A stretch of DNA of 64,000 nt, taken from positions 558,001 to 622,000 of the forward strand of contig NZ_QLLY01000001.1 in the NCBI RefSeq assembly GCF_003259365.1. Direction: 5' to 3'. Source of the stretch: Streptomyces sp. PsTaAH-137. GTDB lineage: Bacteria > Actinomycetota > Actinomycetes > Streptomycetales > Streptomycetaceae. A program made the translations under genes and the position numbers. The notes below the pieces were generated by a model. That model saw only the letters and a program-made list of their open reading frames with translations. It had not been told where the DNA came from and ran no database searches. Within the stretch, counting starts at the first letter, position 1, and each line of letters begins with the position of its first letter. Below are positions 1 to 8,652 of this stretch, piece by piece.

Positions 1-434
1 TGGTCGGGGTGGCCGTAGAAGCCGTTCTCGTCATAGGTGACGACCACATCGGGCTCGTAGTGCCGCATGAGGTCCGCGAGCCGGGCCGCGCCCTCCTCCA
101 CGGGGGTCTGCCAGAAGGCCCCGGGGGCGTCGTTGCCGGGCCAGCCCATCATCCCGGAGTCGCCGTAGCCGAGGGTCTCCAGGTCGCTGATCTTCAGGAC
201 CTCGCAGCTCGCCTCCAGTTCCTGACGGCGCATCCGGGCGACGGCCGCCGGATCGTGCCCGGGGTCGCCGGGCTTGACCCCTCCCGGTCCGTCACCGCAG
301 GAGCCGTCGGTACATGTCACCAGCACCGTGCGGATGCCCTCGGAGGCGTACCGCGCGAGGACCCCTCCGGTGCTGGTGGCCTCGTCGTCGGGGTGGGCGT
401 GCACGGCCATGAGCGTCAAAGGCCGGTCGGTCAT
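1..434 (-). CDS. PIG-L family deacetylase, N-terminal part (cut by window edge)
   Basis: Zinc-dependent N-acyl deacetylase of the PIG-L/LmbE/Mca family, cut by the left edge so only about 144 residues are visible. The N-terminus reads MTDRPLTLMAVHAHPDDEAT and carries the family's AHPDDE metal-binding motif. It is followed by TGGVLARYASEGI and VLVTCTDGSCGD, the usual Rossmann-like start of this fold. There is no signal peptide, so it should be cytoplasmic. Known substrates in the family include mycothiol conjugates and N-acetylglucosaminyl lipids; the visible part does not separate them. It is the last gene of a leftward group, and the GH67 gene lies upstream on the same strand about 270 bp away. 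Start chosen at the ATG at 434. Family call is firm; substrate unknown. Confidence 0.85.
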   Translation of the reverse strand, partial: MTDRPLTLMAVHAHPDDEATSTGGVLARYASEGIRTVLVTCTDGSCGDGPGGVKPGDPGHDPAAVARMRRQELEASCEVLKISDLETLGYGDSGMMGWPGNDAPGAFWQTPVEEGAARLADLMRHYEPDVVVTYDENGFYGHPD

Positions 435-499
435 GTGAATAGTCCTTCTGCAGAAGCCACGTAAGGCTCCCAGTGTGCGGCAGACGCACCGGAACCGGG

Positions 500-640
500 T
501 CAGCGGCCGCCCGGCAGCGTGATCCCGCAGGCCCTCATCCTGCGGTGGATCGTCGTGCGGGAGATGCCGAGCCGCCGCGCCGACGGCAGTTTGCTGCCGT
601 CCGCCGCCGGCTGGGCCCGCTGATGCGAGCTGCTCGACTC
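500..640 (-). pseudogene. remnant of a helix-turn-helix regulator C-terminus
   Basis: Between the GH67 stop and the PIG-L start the minus strand encodes ARRLGISRTTIHRRMRACGI, then a stop at 500. This matches the Fis/PucR-like recognition helix that ends many bacterial activators. No start codon or upstream domain exists: going upstream the frame runs into the 3' end of GH67. A neighbouring frame just upstream reads QQTAVGAAAR, which would join naturally to RLGIS after a one-base shift, so a frameshift plus 5' deletion is plausible. The left limit is the stop; the right limit is approximate. It could also be chance similarity in GC-rich sequence. The rest of 435-704 shows no other gene. Confidence 0.35.
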
Positions 641-704
641 GTACTTGAACCGGGAGGCGGACGTCCGGTCCGGCGGGGGAGCGCCGGGCCGGACACGGCA
701 GCTC

Positions 705-3611
705 CTATCGGCCGTCCGCCAGCACCACACAGGCGCCGAGATGCCAGGTCTGGCCCTCCTTCGCCGACAGTTCCAGATCCACCGCGCGCCCCTCGGCCCC
801 GTCGCCCAACGGCACCTGGAGCCAGGTGAACTCACGGCCGTCGAGCTGCTCGCTGCGGGCCTTCTCCACGCCGTCGACCCGGACGACCAGTGTCCTGTTG
901 AGCGTGTTGGGGTCGCCGGTCAGCAGGTGTGCGGTGCACGGACCGGCGGGCAGCGTCAGACGGAGCACGGCCGGGGCGCTGTCCCGTACGTAGTCGCGGC
1001 GGACCACGTCGAACAGACCGGTGTCCGTGGCGTCCGGGGTGTTCCCGACCCAGCCGAAGGCCGCGCCCTCGCGCCAACCGCTGCCGGGGGAGAGGCGGTT
1101 GTAGTCCTTCAGTACCGGCGACGAGTCGGCGCCGGCGTCCAGCGCGTGCACACAGCGGGCGGCGGGCGGGAGGACGACCGCCTCGGCCCGACTGCGCAGG
1201 GACGCGTCGAGGACCCGCACCGAGCCCGACCTGGGGCGCGCGTGCAGCGTGGTGAGCGCGGGAGCCACGGGAGGGACGACGGGCACCTTCACCGTCACGT
1301 CCTTCTCGGAGTCCACGTAACCGGTCACCTCCTCGGCCTGCCAGCCCTCGGGCACGTCGAGCCCGGTCACCGTGCGCAGCCCCGAGCCGGTCGCGTTGAC
1401 GATCTGCACGGGCAGCTCGTTGCGCTCGCCGCCCAGCAGCACCGTGTCCGCCGGGGCGACGACCGCCTGGAGCCACTCGCGCCGCTCGTCACGGATCCGG
1501 CTCAGCTCGAACCAGTAGGCGACCAGCGTGTCCCGCCACTCGGCGGCCCGCGCGCCCTGCTCCCCGAACAGCCGGGAGACCTCGGTGAGCCGCCGCAAAT
1601 CGACCCGGCGGCGCAGCGCGTCCCAGGAGGCCCGCATGTCCGCCACCCGTGCCGCGCCGTCGAAGTGCGTGTCGTAGATGCGCTGGACGACGGTGTCCCC
1701 GTTCGCCAGGCGGTGCGTGTACGGGACGTGGTGCAGGAACAGCAGCAGTTCCTCCGGGCAGTGCTCCAACGACTCGTACGCGTCGCGGATCGCGGGCGCG
1801 TACAGCGCGGGATAGCCGTCGCCGGTCGCCACGGTGCGGTCGTAGCCGATGCCCGTACGGTCCGACTTGTGGAACTGGGTGGTCGTGGTCGGGCTGGGGT
1901 CGAAGTGCCCGGTCACCGAGCCGTCCGGCGGGTGCGTGAGGTAGCCCGTGCCCAGTGGTGACGTGTAGTCCTCGTACGTGCGCCAGGACCCGAGCAGCAG
2001 CGCGGAGACCGTCCTGACCACCTCGGCGTCGTTGCCGAACGTCATCCGGGTCCACTCGTCGGCCAGGTGCTCGGCCGACAGCTCCGGGTTCCACGCCAGG
2101 CGCCCGTAGCCGTGGGTGTTGGCGGCGGCGAGGTGGGAGCCGGTCCAGTTGCGGGCGTCGCCGAAGTTCATCACCCCGGCGAACCCGTAGTGCGTGTAGC
2201 TGTGCACCTTGCCGGTCACGACCCGGGCCACGGTGCTGCCCTCGCCCGCCTTGAGCGTGTCGAAGTCAAGGACCTCCTTCCACTGCGGGACGAGGTAGCA
2301 CAGGTGTGTGGCGTGCCCGGTGTACTCCTGCGTCACCTGGAGCTCGATCATCGAGTTGGTGTGCGGCAGCGAGCCGAACAGCGGGTGCGCGGGCTCGCGC
2401 ACCTGGAAGTCGATCGGCCCGTTCTTGATCTGCACGACAGCGTTGTCAGCGAATGTCCCGTCGAGGGGCGTGAAGTCGAGGTAGCCCTGGCGGTCCCACT
2501 TCGCGTCCGTGTCGTGCACGAAGGCCCGCCACATCACGACACCGCCGTACGGCTCCACCGCGCCCGCCAGCAGATTGGCCCCGTCGGCGTGGGTGCGCCC
2601 GTAGTCCAGCGGGCCGGGCCGCCCTTCCGAGTTGGCCTTGACCAGGAAGCCGCCGAAGTCCTCGATCTTCCCGTAGATCTCCGCGGCCTTCTTCGCCCAC
2701 CAGTCGCGCACGCCCGCGTCGAACGGGTCGGCGGTCTTCAGGCCGCCCAGGTCGATGGGCGCCGCGAAGTTCGCCGTCACGTACAGCGTCACGCCCCAGC
2801 GGCGCAGCACGCCGGCCAGCGCGGCCAGCTTGGTGAGGAACGGCTCGGCGAGATAGTCCGCGGGCGTGTTGACGTTGTTGATCACGGCCGCGTTGATGCC
2901 GAGCGAGCCGAGCACGCGCGCGTAGTCCGTGTACCGCTCGTCGAGCTTCGGCAGCTCGTCCCAGTCGAAGAAGGACCGGCCCGCGTAGCCGCGCTCGATC
3001 GACCCGTCGATGTTGTCCCAGTGATCGGCCACCCGCAGCGGCGCGGCGGGCCGCTCGGTGAGGTCGACGCGGTCGAGCGACTGCCCGGTCTGGACGAGGC
3101 GCAGCAGATGGAACGCGCCGTAGAGCACCCCGCGGTCGGCCGGGGCCGCCACGACGATGCGGGTGCTTCCGTCCCGGGTGACCCGGCGCACGACGTATCC
3201 CTCGTCACCGAGGCCGGCGAGGTCGGCTTCCGGCACCAGCGAGCGGACCAGAGCGGAATCGGCGGGCGTGCCCACGACCAGCGCCGGGCCCGACGGGGCC
3301 GTGCCGCGCGCCGTCACCCGGCGGCCGAGCAGCCCGGACAGCCCGCGGGTCAGCTCCTCGACGGCGGACCGCTGGACCGGCCCGCCGCCCTGCCAGACCA
3401 GATGCCGCAACGCCTCCCGATAGTGGGCGAGTCGAGACGCGTCCGCCACCCGCGGATAGCGCAGCCACAGCTCGTAGCCGTCCTCGGCGGGCAGCGCGGC
3501 GGCCGCCGTACGCGGGTGTGCCGACGCGGGCGCGGACAGGCCGAGCGAACCGGCCGCGCCGCCCAGGGCGGCCGCGGACAGGACGCTGCGGCGCCGTATT
3601 CCTGAACTCAT
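705..3611 (-). CDS. secreted alpha-glucuronidase, GH67
   Basis: Removes (4-O-methyl-)glucuronic acid from glucuronoxylan oligosaccharides. The 968-residue protein has EDGYELWLRY near the mature N-terminus, WDNIDGSIERGYAGRS, and KNGPIDFQ followed by VTQEYTG, all GH67 hallmarks. The Asp of GPIDFQ and the Glu of VTQEYTG are 28 residues apart, matching the catalytic-base pair of characterised GH67 enzymes. A twin-arginine signal (RRRSVLSAAALGGAAGS) indicates Tat export; many GH67 enzymes are intracellular, so secretion is notable. The last 250 or so residues form an extra beta-rich module that may bind sugar. Start chosen at 3611, with GGGAG just upstream; an in-frame ATG at 3626 lacks a ribosome site. 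A CATCGTTGGA operator-like element sits 10-23 bp upstream. The companion GH2 gene lies upstream on the same strand. Confidence 0.92.
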   Translation of the reverse strand: MSSGIRRRSVLSAAALGGAAGSLGLSAPASAHPRTAAAALPAEDGYELWLRYPRVADASRLAHYREALRHLVWQGGGPVQRSAVEELTRGLSGLLGRRVTARGTAPSGPALVVGTPADSALVRSLVPEADLAGLGDEGYVVRRVTRDGSTRIVVAAPADRGVLYGAFHLLRLVQTGQSLDRVDLTERPAAPLRVADHWDNIDGSIERGYAGRSFFDWDELPKLDERYTDYARVLGSLGINAAVINNVNTPADYLAEPFLTKLAALAGVLRRWGVTLYVTANFAAPIDLGGLKTADPFDAGVRDWWAKKAAEIYGKIEDFGGFLVKANSEGRPGPLDYGRTHADGANLLAGAVEPYGGVVMWRAFVHDTDAKWDRQGYLDFTPLDGTFADNAVVQIKNGPIDFQVREPAHPLFGSLPHTNSMIELQVTQEYTGHATHLCYLVPQWKEVLDFDTLKAGEGSTVARVVTGKVHSYTHYGFAGVMNFGDARNWTGSHLAAANTHGYGRLAWNPELSAEHLADEWTRMTFGNDAEVVRTVSALLLGSWRTYEDYTSPLGTGYLTHPPDGSVTGHFDPSPTTTTQFHKSDRTGIGYDRTVATGDGYPALYAPAIRDAYESLEHCPEELLLFLHHVPYTHRLANGDTVVQRIYDTHFDGAARVADMRASWDALRRRVDLRRLTEVSRLFGEQGARAAEWRDTLVAYWFELSRIRDERREWLQAVVAPADTVLLGGERNELPVQIVNATGSGLRTVTGLDVPEGWQAEEVTGYVDSEKDVTVKVPVVPPVAPALTTLHARPRSGSVRVLDASLRSRAEAVVLPPAARCVHALDAGADSSPVLKDYNRLSPGSGWREGAAFGWVGNTPDATDTGLFDVVRRDYVRDSAPAVLRLTLPAGPCTAHLLTGDPNTLNRTLVVRVDGVEKARSEQLDGREFTWLQVPLGDGAEGRAVDLELSAKEGQTWHLGACVVLADGR

Positions 3612-3620
3612 GTCTCCCAC

Positions 3621-3634
3621 TTCCATCGTTGGAG
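3621..3634. promoter_or_regulatory. putative LacI-type operator before GH67
   Basis: TTCCATCGTTGGAG differs at two of 14 positions from TTACATCGTTGGAA at 30571 and lies immediately upstream of the GH67 start. It shares the CATCGTTGGA core with the site facing the GH2-PA14 gene. Operator function is inferred from the repetition across glycosidase promoters. Confidence 0.5.
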
Positions 3635-3701
3635 AAGGCGTGCGTTGCGGGGCGTGCGCAGGCGCCGGAGCGGGGTCCGGCGCCTGCGCCTCACCGCTGG
3701 A

Positions 3702-6032
3702 TCAGGGTGCCCAGGGCGCCTCCACGGCCCAGGTCGTGTCCTCGGTGAACAGCGAAGGGTTGTCGGCGGCCCGGGAGCCGCCCGGTACGGCCAGGTAGAC
3801 CTCGGCGTTGTAGTGCCGCAGGTACTGGCCCGGGTAGTTCTGCGCCATCAGCCGGACCCCGCCCTGCCCGGGCACCGCGCAGAACGTGGCGTCCGCCTTG
3901 AACAGCGCCGAGCCGTCACCGGCCTCCCGGTGCACCCGGAACTCGCGGTGGCGCAGGTACTCGCCCGGGTAGTTGCGGGACTCGAACGAGTAGCAGGAGC
4001 TGTCGGAGAGGCCGGGCACGACCCGCCACGTGGCGTCGTTCTTCAGCAGGTCGCTGCTGGCGGAGTTGACGACCTCCGTGTAGGCGAGGGCGTCCTTGTG
4101 GCGGATGTAGCGGTCGGTGTAGCCGGGGGTGATGACCCGCAGCGACTTCAGGCCGGTGGGCAGCGTCGTGGGCCCGCCCGGGTTCGCGGAGGCCGCGATC
4201 AGCGCCTGGTTGGCCGCCTTCACCCGCGCCGCGTCGACCTTGACCACCTGACGGTCGTACGTCATGAGGCCGTTGACCTCGTTCTCGACATCGGTGATCT
4301 CCGTGTACACGGAGGCCGAGAGGCCGGCCGGCATCTGTTGCAGGCGCAGCGCGTCGATGAGTCCGACGAACCGGTTGTTCAGGTGCGCGGCGTCGGCCTG
4401 GTCCTCGTAGGAGAAGCCGTTGCCCGGCGACCACTCGTGGCCCGACACCTTCATCCCGAGCCCGCCGTACTCGCCGAGGACCGCCGCCCGGGTCGAGGAC
4501 GGACTCGTCACCCCCGGGCCCACGTACACGTGATGGTCGATCACGTCGCCGTTGCCGCCGTCGACCGCGCCGCAGCAGTTGATGCCGCTCATGTTGTCGA
4601 CGAGCCGCGAGGGGTCGGCCGCCTTCACCTTGTCGGCGATACGGGCCTGGTCGTACTGGCCCCAGCCCTCGTTCTCGTCGACCCACATCACCAGCGACGG
4701 CGAACTGCGGTGCTCGTCGATGATCTGGTCGAACTCCGCCTCCCACTGGGTGCGGGCCGCCGAGTCCGGGGTGCGGGTGTCCATCGCTGGCATGTCCTGC
4801 CACACCAGCAGGCCCAGCTTGTCGGCCCAGTAGAACCAGCGCTGCGGCTCGACCTTGATGTGCTTGCGGACCATGTTGAAGCCGAGGTCCTTGTGCTTCT
4901 GGAGGTCGTACTTGAGGGCGTCGTCCGTCGGCGCGGTGTAGATGCCGTCCGGCCAGTAGCCCTGGTCGAGGGTGCCGGTCTGGAAGACGAACTTGCCGTT
5001 GAGCAGCAGCCGTTGCTTGCCGTTGACCGTGCCCCGCGAGATCGAGCGCATCCCCGTGTACGAGCCGACGGAGTCGACGACCGTGGAACCGGAGAGGAGT
5101 TCGGCCTTCACGTCGTACAGGAACGGGTCGTCCGGCGACCACAGATGCGGGTTGGTGATCTTCACCGTCAGCTCCGAGCCGACCGCGCCCGTCGCCGTGC
5201 CGACCGTCGTCCCGCCCGAACTGACTGTGACCCGCGCGCTCTGCCCGCTGACACCCGCGCCCTGCACGGTGACCCGCAGCGTCGAGTCGAAGAGCCGCGG
5301 CACCATGTCGAGCCGGGTGACGTGCGCCGTGGCGGTCGGCTCCAGCCAGACGGTCTGCCAGATGCCGGAGGCGGCCGTGTAGAAGATGCCGCCGCCGGGG
5401 TGCGGCGTCACGTCGTTGATGCGCTGCTTGCCCACGGCCTGGCCGCCGGTCTGGGTCGGGTCGAAGACCGAGACGACGATCGTGTTGGTGCCGCCGTTGA
5501 GCAGCGGCGTGATGTCGTAGCCGAACGCGTCGTAGCCGCCGCTGTGGACCGCTCCGGCCTGCTGGCCGTTGACCCACACCGTCGTACGCCAGTCACTGGC
5601 ACCGAAGTTGAGCTGGACCCGGCGGCCGTTCCAGCCCGCCGGCACGGTGAACGTGCGCTTGTACCAGAGCTTGTCGTTCTCGGTGATCTTGCGCTGGATG
5701 CCGGAGAGCGCGGACTCCGCGACGAACGGCACCCGGATCTGGTCGGTGAAGGACGCCGGCTGCCCCGCGTCCTTCCCGGTGACGGCGAAGTCCCAGATGC
5801 CGTTGAGATTGGCCCAGTCGGGCCGGGTCAGCTGCGGCCTCGGATACTCCGGCAGCGGGTTGTCCCGGGAGACCTGGGCGGTCCACGGGGTCGTCATGGG
5901 TGCGGGCTTGGGGCTCCAGGCGGCGGGCGCCGCCGCGGCGGCCGGGGCCAGCATCGTGACACCGCCCAGGAAGAGGGCGAGAACGGCCAGCAGAATACCG
6001 GCGGGTCTTAAGCCGGTGGGACGCAAGGGCAT
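3702..6032 (-). CDS. secreted GH2 glycosidase with C-terminal CBM42-like (AbfB) domain
   Basis: Retaining glycosidase of the GH2 beta-galactosidase/beta-glucuronidase/mannosidase superfamily; substrate not determined. The 776-residue protein has a Sec signal peptide (hydrophobic GILLAVLALFLGG, then AAAAAP). A jelly-roll sugar-binding domain starts near YPRPQLTRPDWANLNG, followed by an Ig-like domain and a TIM barrel. The acid/base Glu is in MWVDENEGWGQ and a likely nucleophile Glu in VLGEYGGLG. The last 145 residues, with YTDRYIRHKD, YPGEYLRHREF and YPGQYLRHYNAEV, are a three-fold trefoil like the arabinofuranose-binding CBM42 of AbfB enzymes. Start at ATG 6032 with AAGGAG 8 bp upstream. It is a paralogue of the GH2 enzyme at 31847, which has a PA14 domain instead. 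A TTACA(N4)TGTAA element lies 66 bp upstream. Confidence 0.88.
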   Translation of the reverse strand: MPLRPTGLRPAGILLAVLALFLGGVTMLAPAAAAAPAAWSPKPAPMTTPWTAQVSRDNPLPEYPRPQLTRPDWANLNGIWDFAVTGKDAGQPASFTDQIRVPFVAESALSGIQRKITENDKLWYKRTFTVPAGWNGRRVQLNFGASDWRTTVWVNGQQAGAVHSGGYDAFGYDITPLLNGGTNTIVVSVFDPTQTGGQAVGKQRINDVTPHPGGGIFYTAASGIWQTVWLEPTATAHVTRLDMVPRLFDSTLRVTVQGAGVSGQSARVTVSSGGTTVGTATGAVGSELTVKITNPHLWSPDDPFLYDVKAELLSGSTVVDSVGSYTGMRSISRGTVNGKQRLLLNGKFVFQTGTLDQGYWPDGIYTAPTDDALKYDLQKHKDLGFNMVRKHIKVEPQRWFYWADKLGLLVWQDMPAMDTRTPDSAARTQWEAEFDQIIDEHRSSPSLVMWVDENEGWGQYDQARIADKVKAADPSRLVDNMSGINCCGAVDGGNGDVIDHHVYVGPGVTSPSSTRAAVLGEYGGLGMKVSGHEWSPGNGFSYEDQADAAHLNNRFVGLIDALRLQQMPAGLSASVYTEITDVENEVNGLMTYDRQVVKVDAARVKAANQALIAASANPGGPTTLPTGLKSLRVITPGYTDRYIRHKDALAYTEVVNSASSDLLKNDATWRVVPGLSDSSCYSFESRNYPGEYLRHREFRVHREAGDGSALFKADATFCAVPGQGGVRLMAQNYPGQYLRHYNAEVYLAVPGGSRAADNPSLFTEDTTWAVEAPWAP

Positions 6033-6097
6033 GGGGGTGCTCCTTCGGCGGAGTGGTCGGAGTGGCAGTCGTGTTCCCTTGGTGCTGCCCCTGCCTT

Positions 6098-6111
6098 TTA
6101 CAACGCTGTAA
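6098..6111. promoter_or_regulatory. putative LacI-type operator before GH2-CBM42
   Basis: TTACAACGCTGTAA is an inverted repeat with TTACA/TGTAA arms. Read on the gene's strand it is TTACAGCGTTGTAA, identical at 12 of 14 positions to the element at 30571 upstream of the ABC transporter. Binding by the LacI protein encoded at 30640 is inferred. Confidence 0.55.
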
Positions 6112-6245
6112 GTCGGCTGTACAGACTCCGCGTCAGAACTTCTTCTCCGGCCCCACTCATCACTCGCGGGCGGCGAATCGGCCCATTTGCGCCCACAGTC
6201 GGTGACCCTTCACCGGGATGGAGCATGATCGCTGTACATCGATGA

Positions 6246-6279
6246 ACAGGGGCCCGGGCGGCCTAGCCCGAGCCCCTGT
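6246..6279 (-). terminator. intrinsic-type terminator after the MFS-UspA gene
   Basis: A 14-bp stem with one mismatch (ACAGGGGC... against its complement) and a 6-nt loop sits 12 bp beyond the stop of the leftward MFS gene. There is no long T tract, as is common in Streptomyces. Confidence 0.65.
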
Positions 6280-6291
6280 CCACCGCTGCGA

Positions 6292-8013
6292 TCAGGCCGC
6301 GCCCGCCCGCAGCCCTTCCAGGTCGCTGCTGGTCAGCGGCTTCGGCTGATGGCTCTCGCTGACGAGGAGAACGGAGCAGTGGGCCGCGTGCGTGAGCGCG
6401 CTGGTGAAGCTGCCGTCGGCGAACTGCGCGAGCGCTCCGCGCGGGGAACGCCCGATGACGACCGTACGGGCGTCCACGCGCTCCGCGTGCTGCGCGAGGG
6501 CCCGGCCGGCGGCGGCGTGGTCGCCGAGACTGGCGAGGACCTGACCGTGGGCGGCGACGCCGTGCGCGGCGGCCCGGGCGAGGTGGGCGGTCACCGTGGC
6601 GCGGGCCCGACCGGCCGTCTCGGTCTCGGCGGCCTGCTCCTCGACGACGGCCGTCTCCCGGACGTGGACCACTTCGAGGACGCTGTCGCCCTCGGCGGCG
6701 ATGCGGGCGGCGGCCTCCACGATGCCGGCGGCCCGCTCGTGGTCCCCGACGGCGACGATCACCCGCGGCGAACCGGCCGGAACGGGCTCGCCGATCGTGG
6801 TGAAGGACGGCGCGACCGGCTCCTCCTCGTTCAGCCCGGATTCCGCCCTGCGCAGCATCGTGTGGCCGGTGGCCAGCACGGGGATCGCCAGCAGGAAGGA
6901 CGCGGCGCCCACGTAGAACGGCAGGCTCAGCCCTGCGGCGTCGGCGAGCTTGCCCGCCACGTAGGGGGCGATGCCGCCGCCGATGAAGCGGAGGAAACCG
7001 TACGCGGAGGACGCCACGGGCCGTTCGACCGGCGCCACCAGCATCACGGCCTGCGTGGTGAGGGTGTTGTTGATGCCGATGCAGGCACCGCTGACGATGA
7101 CGGCCACGATCACCACGGCAGGCGTCTCCACGCACGCGGCGATCACCGCCATGATGACGCCCAGGGCGGCCAGATTCGCGTACAGCGTGGGAGCCGTGCC
7201 GAAGCGGGTCTGGAGACGCGGGGCGCCGAACACGCTGAACGCGGCGACGAGCAGCCCCCAGCCGGTGAAGACCAACCCGAGCCGGAGAGCGTCGAGTTCC
7301 ATGGGGTAGGGCGCGTAGCCCAGCATCGTGAAGAAGCCCCAGTTGTACATCAGCGCGACGATGCCCATCGTCAGCAGGCTGCGGTGGCGCAGGGCCTTGA
7401 GCGGCGCGATCGGCGAGGTCGGCCGTTCGGGGCGCGGTGTGTTGGGGACCAGGACGACGGTCGCGACGAGGGCGACGGCCATGAGCGCGGCGACGCCGAA
7501 GAACGGGCCGCGCCAGCTGACGTCACCGAGCAGGCCGCCCAGGAGCGGGCCGACGGCGATGCCCAGGCCGAGCGCCGTCTCGTAGAGGATGATCGCGCCG
7601 CCGAAGCCGCCGCTGGCGGAGGCGACGATCACGGCCAGGGAGGTCGCGATGAACATCGCGTTGCCGAGGCCCCAGCCCGCGCGGAAGCCGACGATGCCGT
7701 TGATCGAGTCGGTCGAGCCGGCCAGCGCGGCGAAGACGACGATCACGGCCAGACCGATGACCAGGGTGCGCTTGGCGCCGATCCGGCTGGATATCCAGCC
7801 GACGAAGATCATGGCGACGGCCGTCACGATCAGATAGCTGCTGAACAGCAGGGAGACCTGGCTCGGCGAGGCGTCCAGGCTGCTGGCCAGGGCGGGCAGG
7901 ATCGGATCGACGAGGCCGATGCCCATGAACGAGATCACGCAGGCGAACGCCACGGCCCAGACGGCCTTGGGCTGCTTGAACGGGCTGGCGGGCCGTTGGT
8001 GCGGTGTACTCAT
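6292..8013 (-). CDS. MFS efflux transporter fused to a C-terminal UspA domain
   Basis: Drug:H+ antiporter of the DHA1 type in the cytoplasmic membrane. The first 400 residues hold about 12 hydrophobic segments, including FMGIGLVDPILPALASSLDA in TM1 and the loop WISSRIGAKRTL (motif A). Residues from about 415 onward form a universal stress protein domain: it begins SPRVIVAVGDHERAAG and ends VVIGRSPRGALAQFADGS, the phosphate-loop-like region of UspA, then TSALTHAAHCSVLLVS. This fusion may let a nucleotide or stress signal modulate transport. Start set at ATG 8013, with GAGGAAG upstream; a GTG two codons earlier is possible. The MarR gene lies 71 bp upstream on the same strand, so the two probably form an operon controlled by MarR. 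Substrate unknown. Confidence 0.88.
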   Translation of the reverse strand: MSTPHQRPASPFKQPKAVWAVAFACVISFMGIGLVDPILPALASSLDASPSQVSLLFSSYLIVTAVAMIFVGWISSRIGAKRTLVIGLAVIVVFAALAGSTDSINGIVGFRAGWGLGNAMFIATSLAVIVASASGGFGGAIILYETALGLGIAVGPLLGGLLGDVSWRGPFFGVAALMAVALVATVVLVPNTPRPERPTSPIAPLKALRHRSLLTMGIVALMYNWGFFTMLGYAPYPMELDALRLGLVFTGWGLLVAAFSVFGAPRLQTRFGTAPTLYANLAALGVIMAVIAACVETPAVVIVAVIVSGACIGINNTLTTQAVMLVAPVERPVASSAYGFLRFIGGGIAPYVAGKLADAAGLSLPFYVGAASFLLAIPVLATGHTMLRRAESGLNEEEPVAPSFTTIGEPVPAGSPRVIVAVGDHERAAGIVEAAARIAAEGDSVLEVVHVRETAVVEEQAAETETAGRARATVTAHLARAAAHGVAAHGQVLASLGDHAAAGRALAQHAERVDARTVVIGRSPRGALAQFADGSFTSALTHAAHCSVLLVSESHQPKPLTSSDLEGLRAGAA

Positions 8014-8084
8014 GACCACTTCCTCTTCCGGGTGCTTCAGTGAGCTTCCGTGGGCGCGAGGGTGAAGGCTGTGGACGGCGACAC

Positions 8085-8537
8085 TCAGCGCTCTTCGTGG
8101 CTCCGGACGGCGCGGGCGAGCGCCGGAAGCGCGGTCCGCACCGCCTCCGACTCCGCATCGGACAGGGCCTCCAGGAGCTGCTGGAGCGCCAGCGCGCGCT
8201 CGGTCCGCCGCTGTTCCGCCGTGCGCCGGCCCGCGTCCGTCAGCCCGACCAGCACGCCCCGGCCGTCGGACCGGTCGGGCACCCTGCGCACCAGCCCCGC
8301 CTTCTCCATGCGGGACACGACCTGCGTCATGTTCGGCTGCGAGACGTTCTCCGCCCGCGCCAGCTCCGTCAGGCGCTGCGGCCCCTCCCGGTGCAGCCGG
8401 TTGAGCAGGGACGAGGACGCCCTGCTCAGACCGCCGGCCGTGGTGCCCTGCCGGACGAAGCGCACCGTGTCCTCGACCGCGAGCATCAGCTCCTCGGCGG
8501 AGGGGTCCGGGCGGAGGTCCATAACCTTCTTATGCAT
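8085..8537 (-). CDS. MarR family transcriptional regulator
   Basis: Dimeric winged-helix regulator of about 150 residues. The recognition region reads RLTELARAENVSQPNMTQVV and is followed by the wing VRRVPDRSDGRGVLVGLTDAG, both typical of MarR proteins. It is encoded just upstream of the MFS-UspA exporter on the same strand, the classic arrangement for a ligand-responsive repressor of an efflux pump. Start assigned at ATG 8537 (MHKKVMDLRP); ATG 8522 is an alternative with AAGAAGG very close to it, and ATG codons at 8545/8552 also exist. A perfect 12-bp palindrome CTTATGCATAAG overlaps the 8537 start and is probably its own operator, implying autoregulation. The effector ligand is unknown. Confidence 0.9.
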   Translation of the reverse strand: MHKKVMDLRPDPSAEELMLAVEDTVRFVRQGTTAGGLSRASSSLLNRLHREGPQRLTELARAENVSQPNMTQVVSRMEKAGLVRRVPDRSDGRGVLVGLTDAGRRTAEQRRTERALALQQLLEALSDAESEAVRTALPALARAVRSHEER

Positions 8538-8552
8538 AAGCCCATGATGCAT
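8529..8552. promoter_or_regulatory. putative MarR operator (CTTATGCATAAG palindrome)
   Basis: CTTATGCATAAG (8529-8540) is a perfect palindrome. A second, imperfect copy of its core, ATGATGCATAT, follows at 8544-8554. MarR proteins bind AT-rich palindromes of this length near their own promoters, and this spot overlaps the marR start in otherwise very GC-rich DNA. The GNAT gene diverges from here and may be co-controlled. Confidence 0.6.
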
Positions 8553-8652
8553 ATGGATGTAGACGGAATCTAGTTCTGTGTGCGGGCCGTCCGGCGGAAA
8601 ACGATCCAGAATGGTCCGAAAGGTGAGGGGGTGCGAAGGATGGGGAGTGCGC

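Noticed and set aside
645..1961. Long plus-strand frames opposite GH67 and GH2 (also 2067-3605 and 3645-6011)
   Set aside because: They are shadows of the real minus-strand glycosidases, low in recognisable motifs and rich in Arg, Gly, His and Val as expected for antisense translation.
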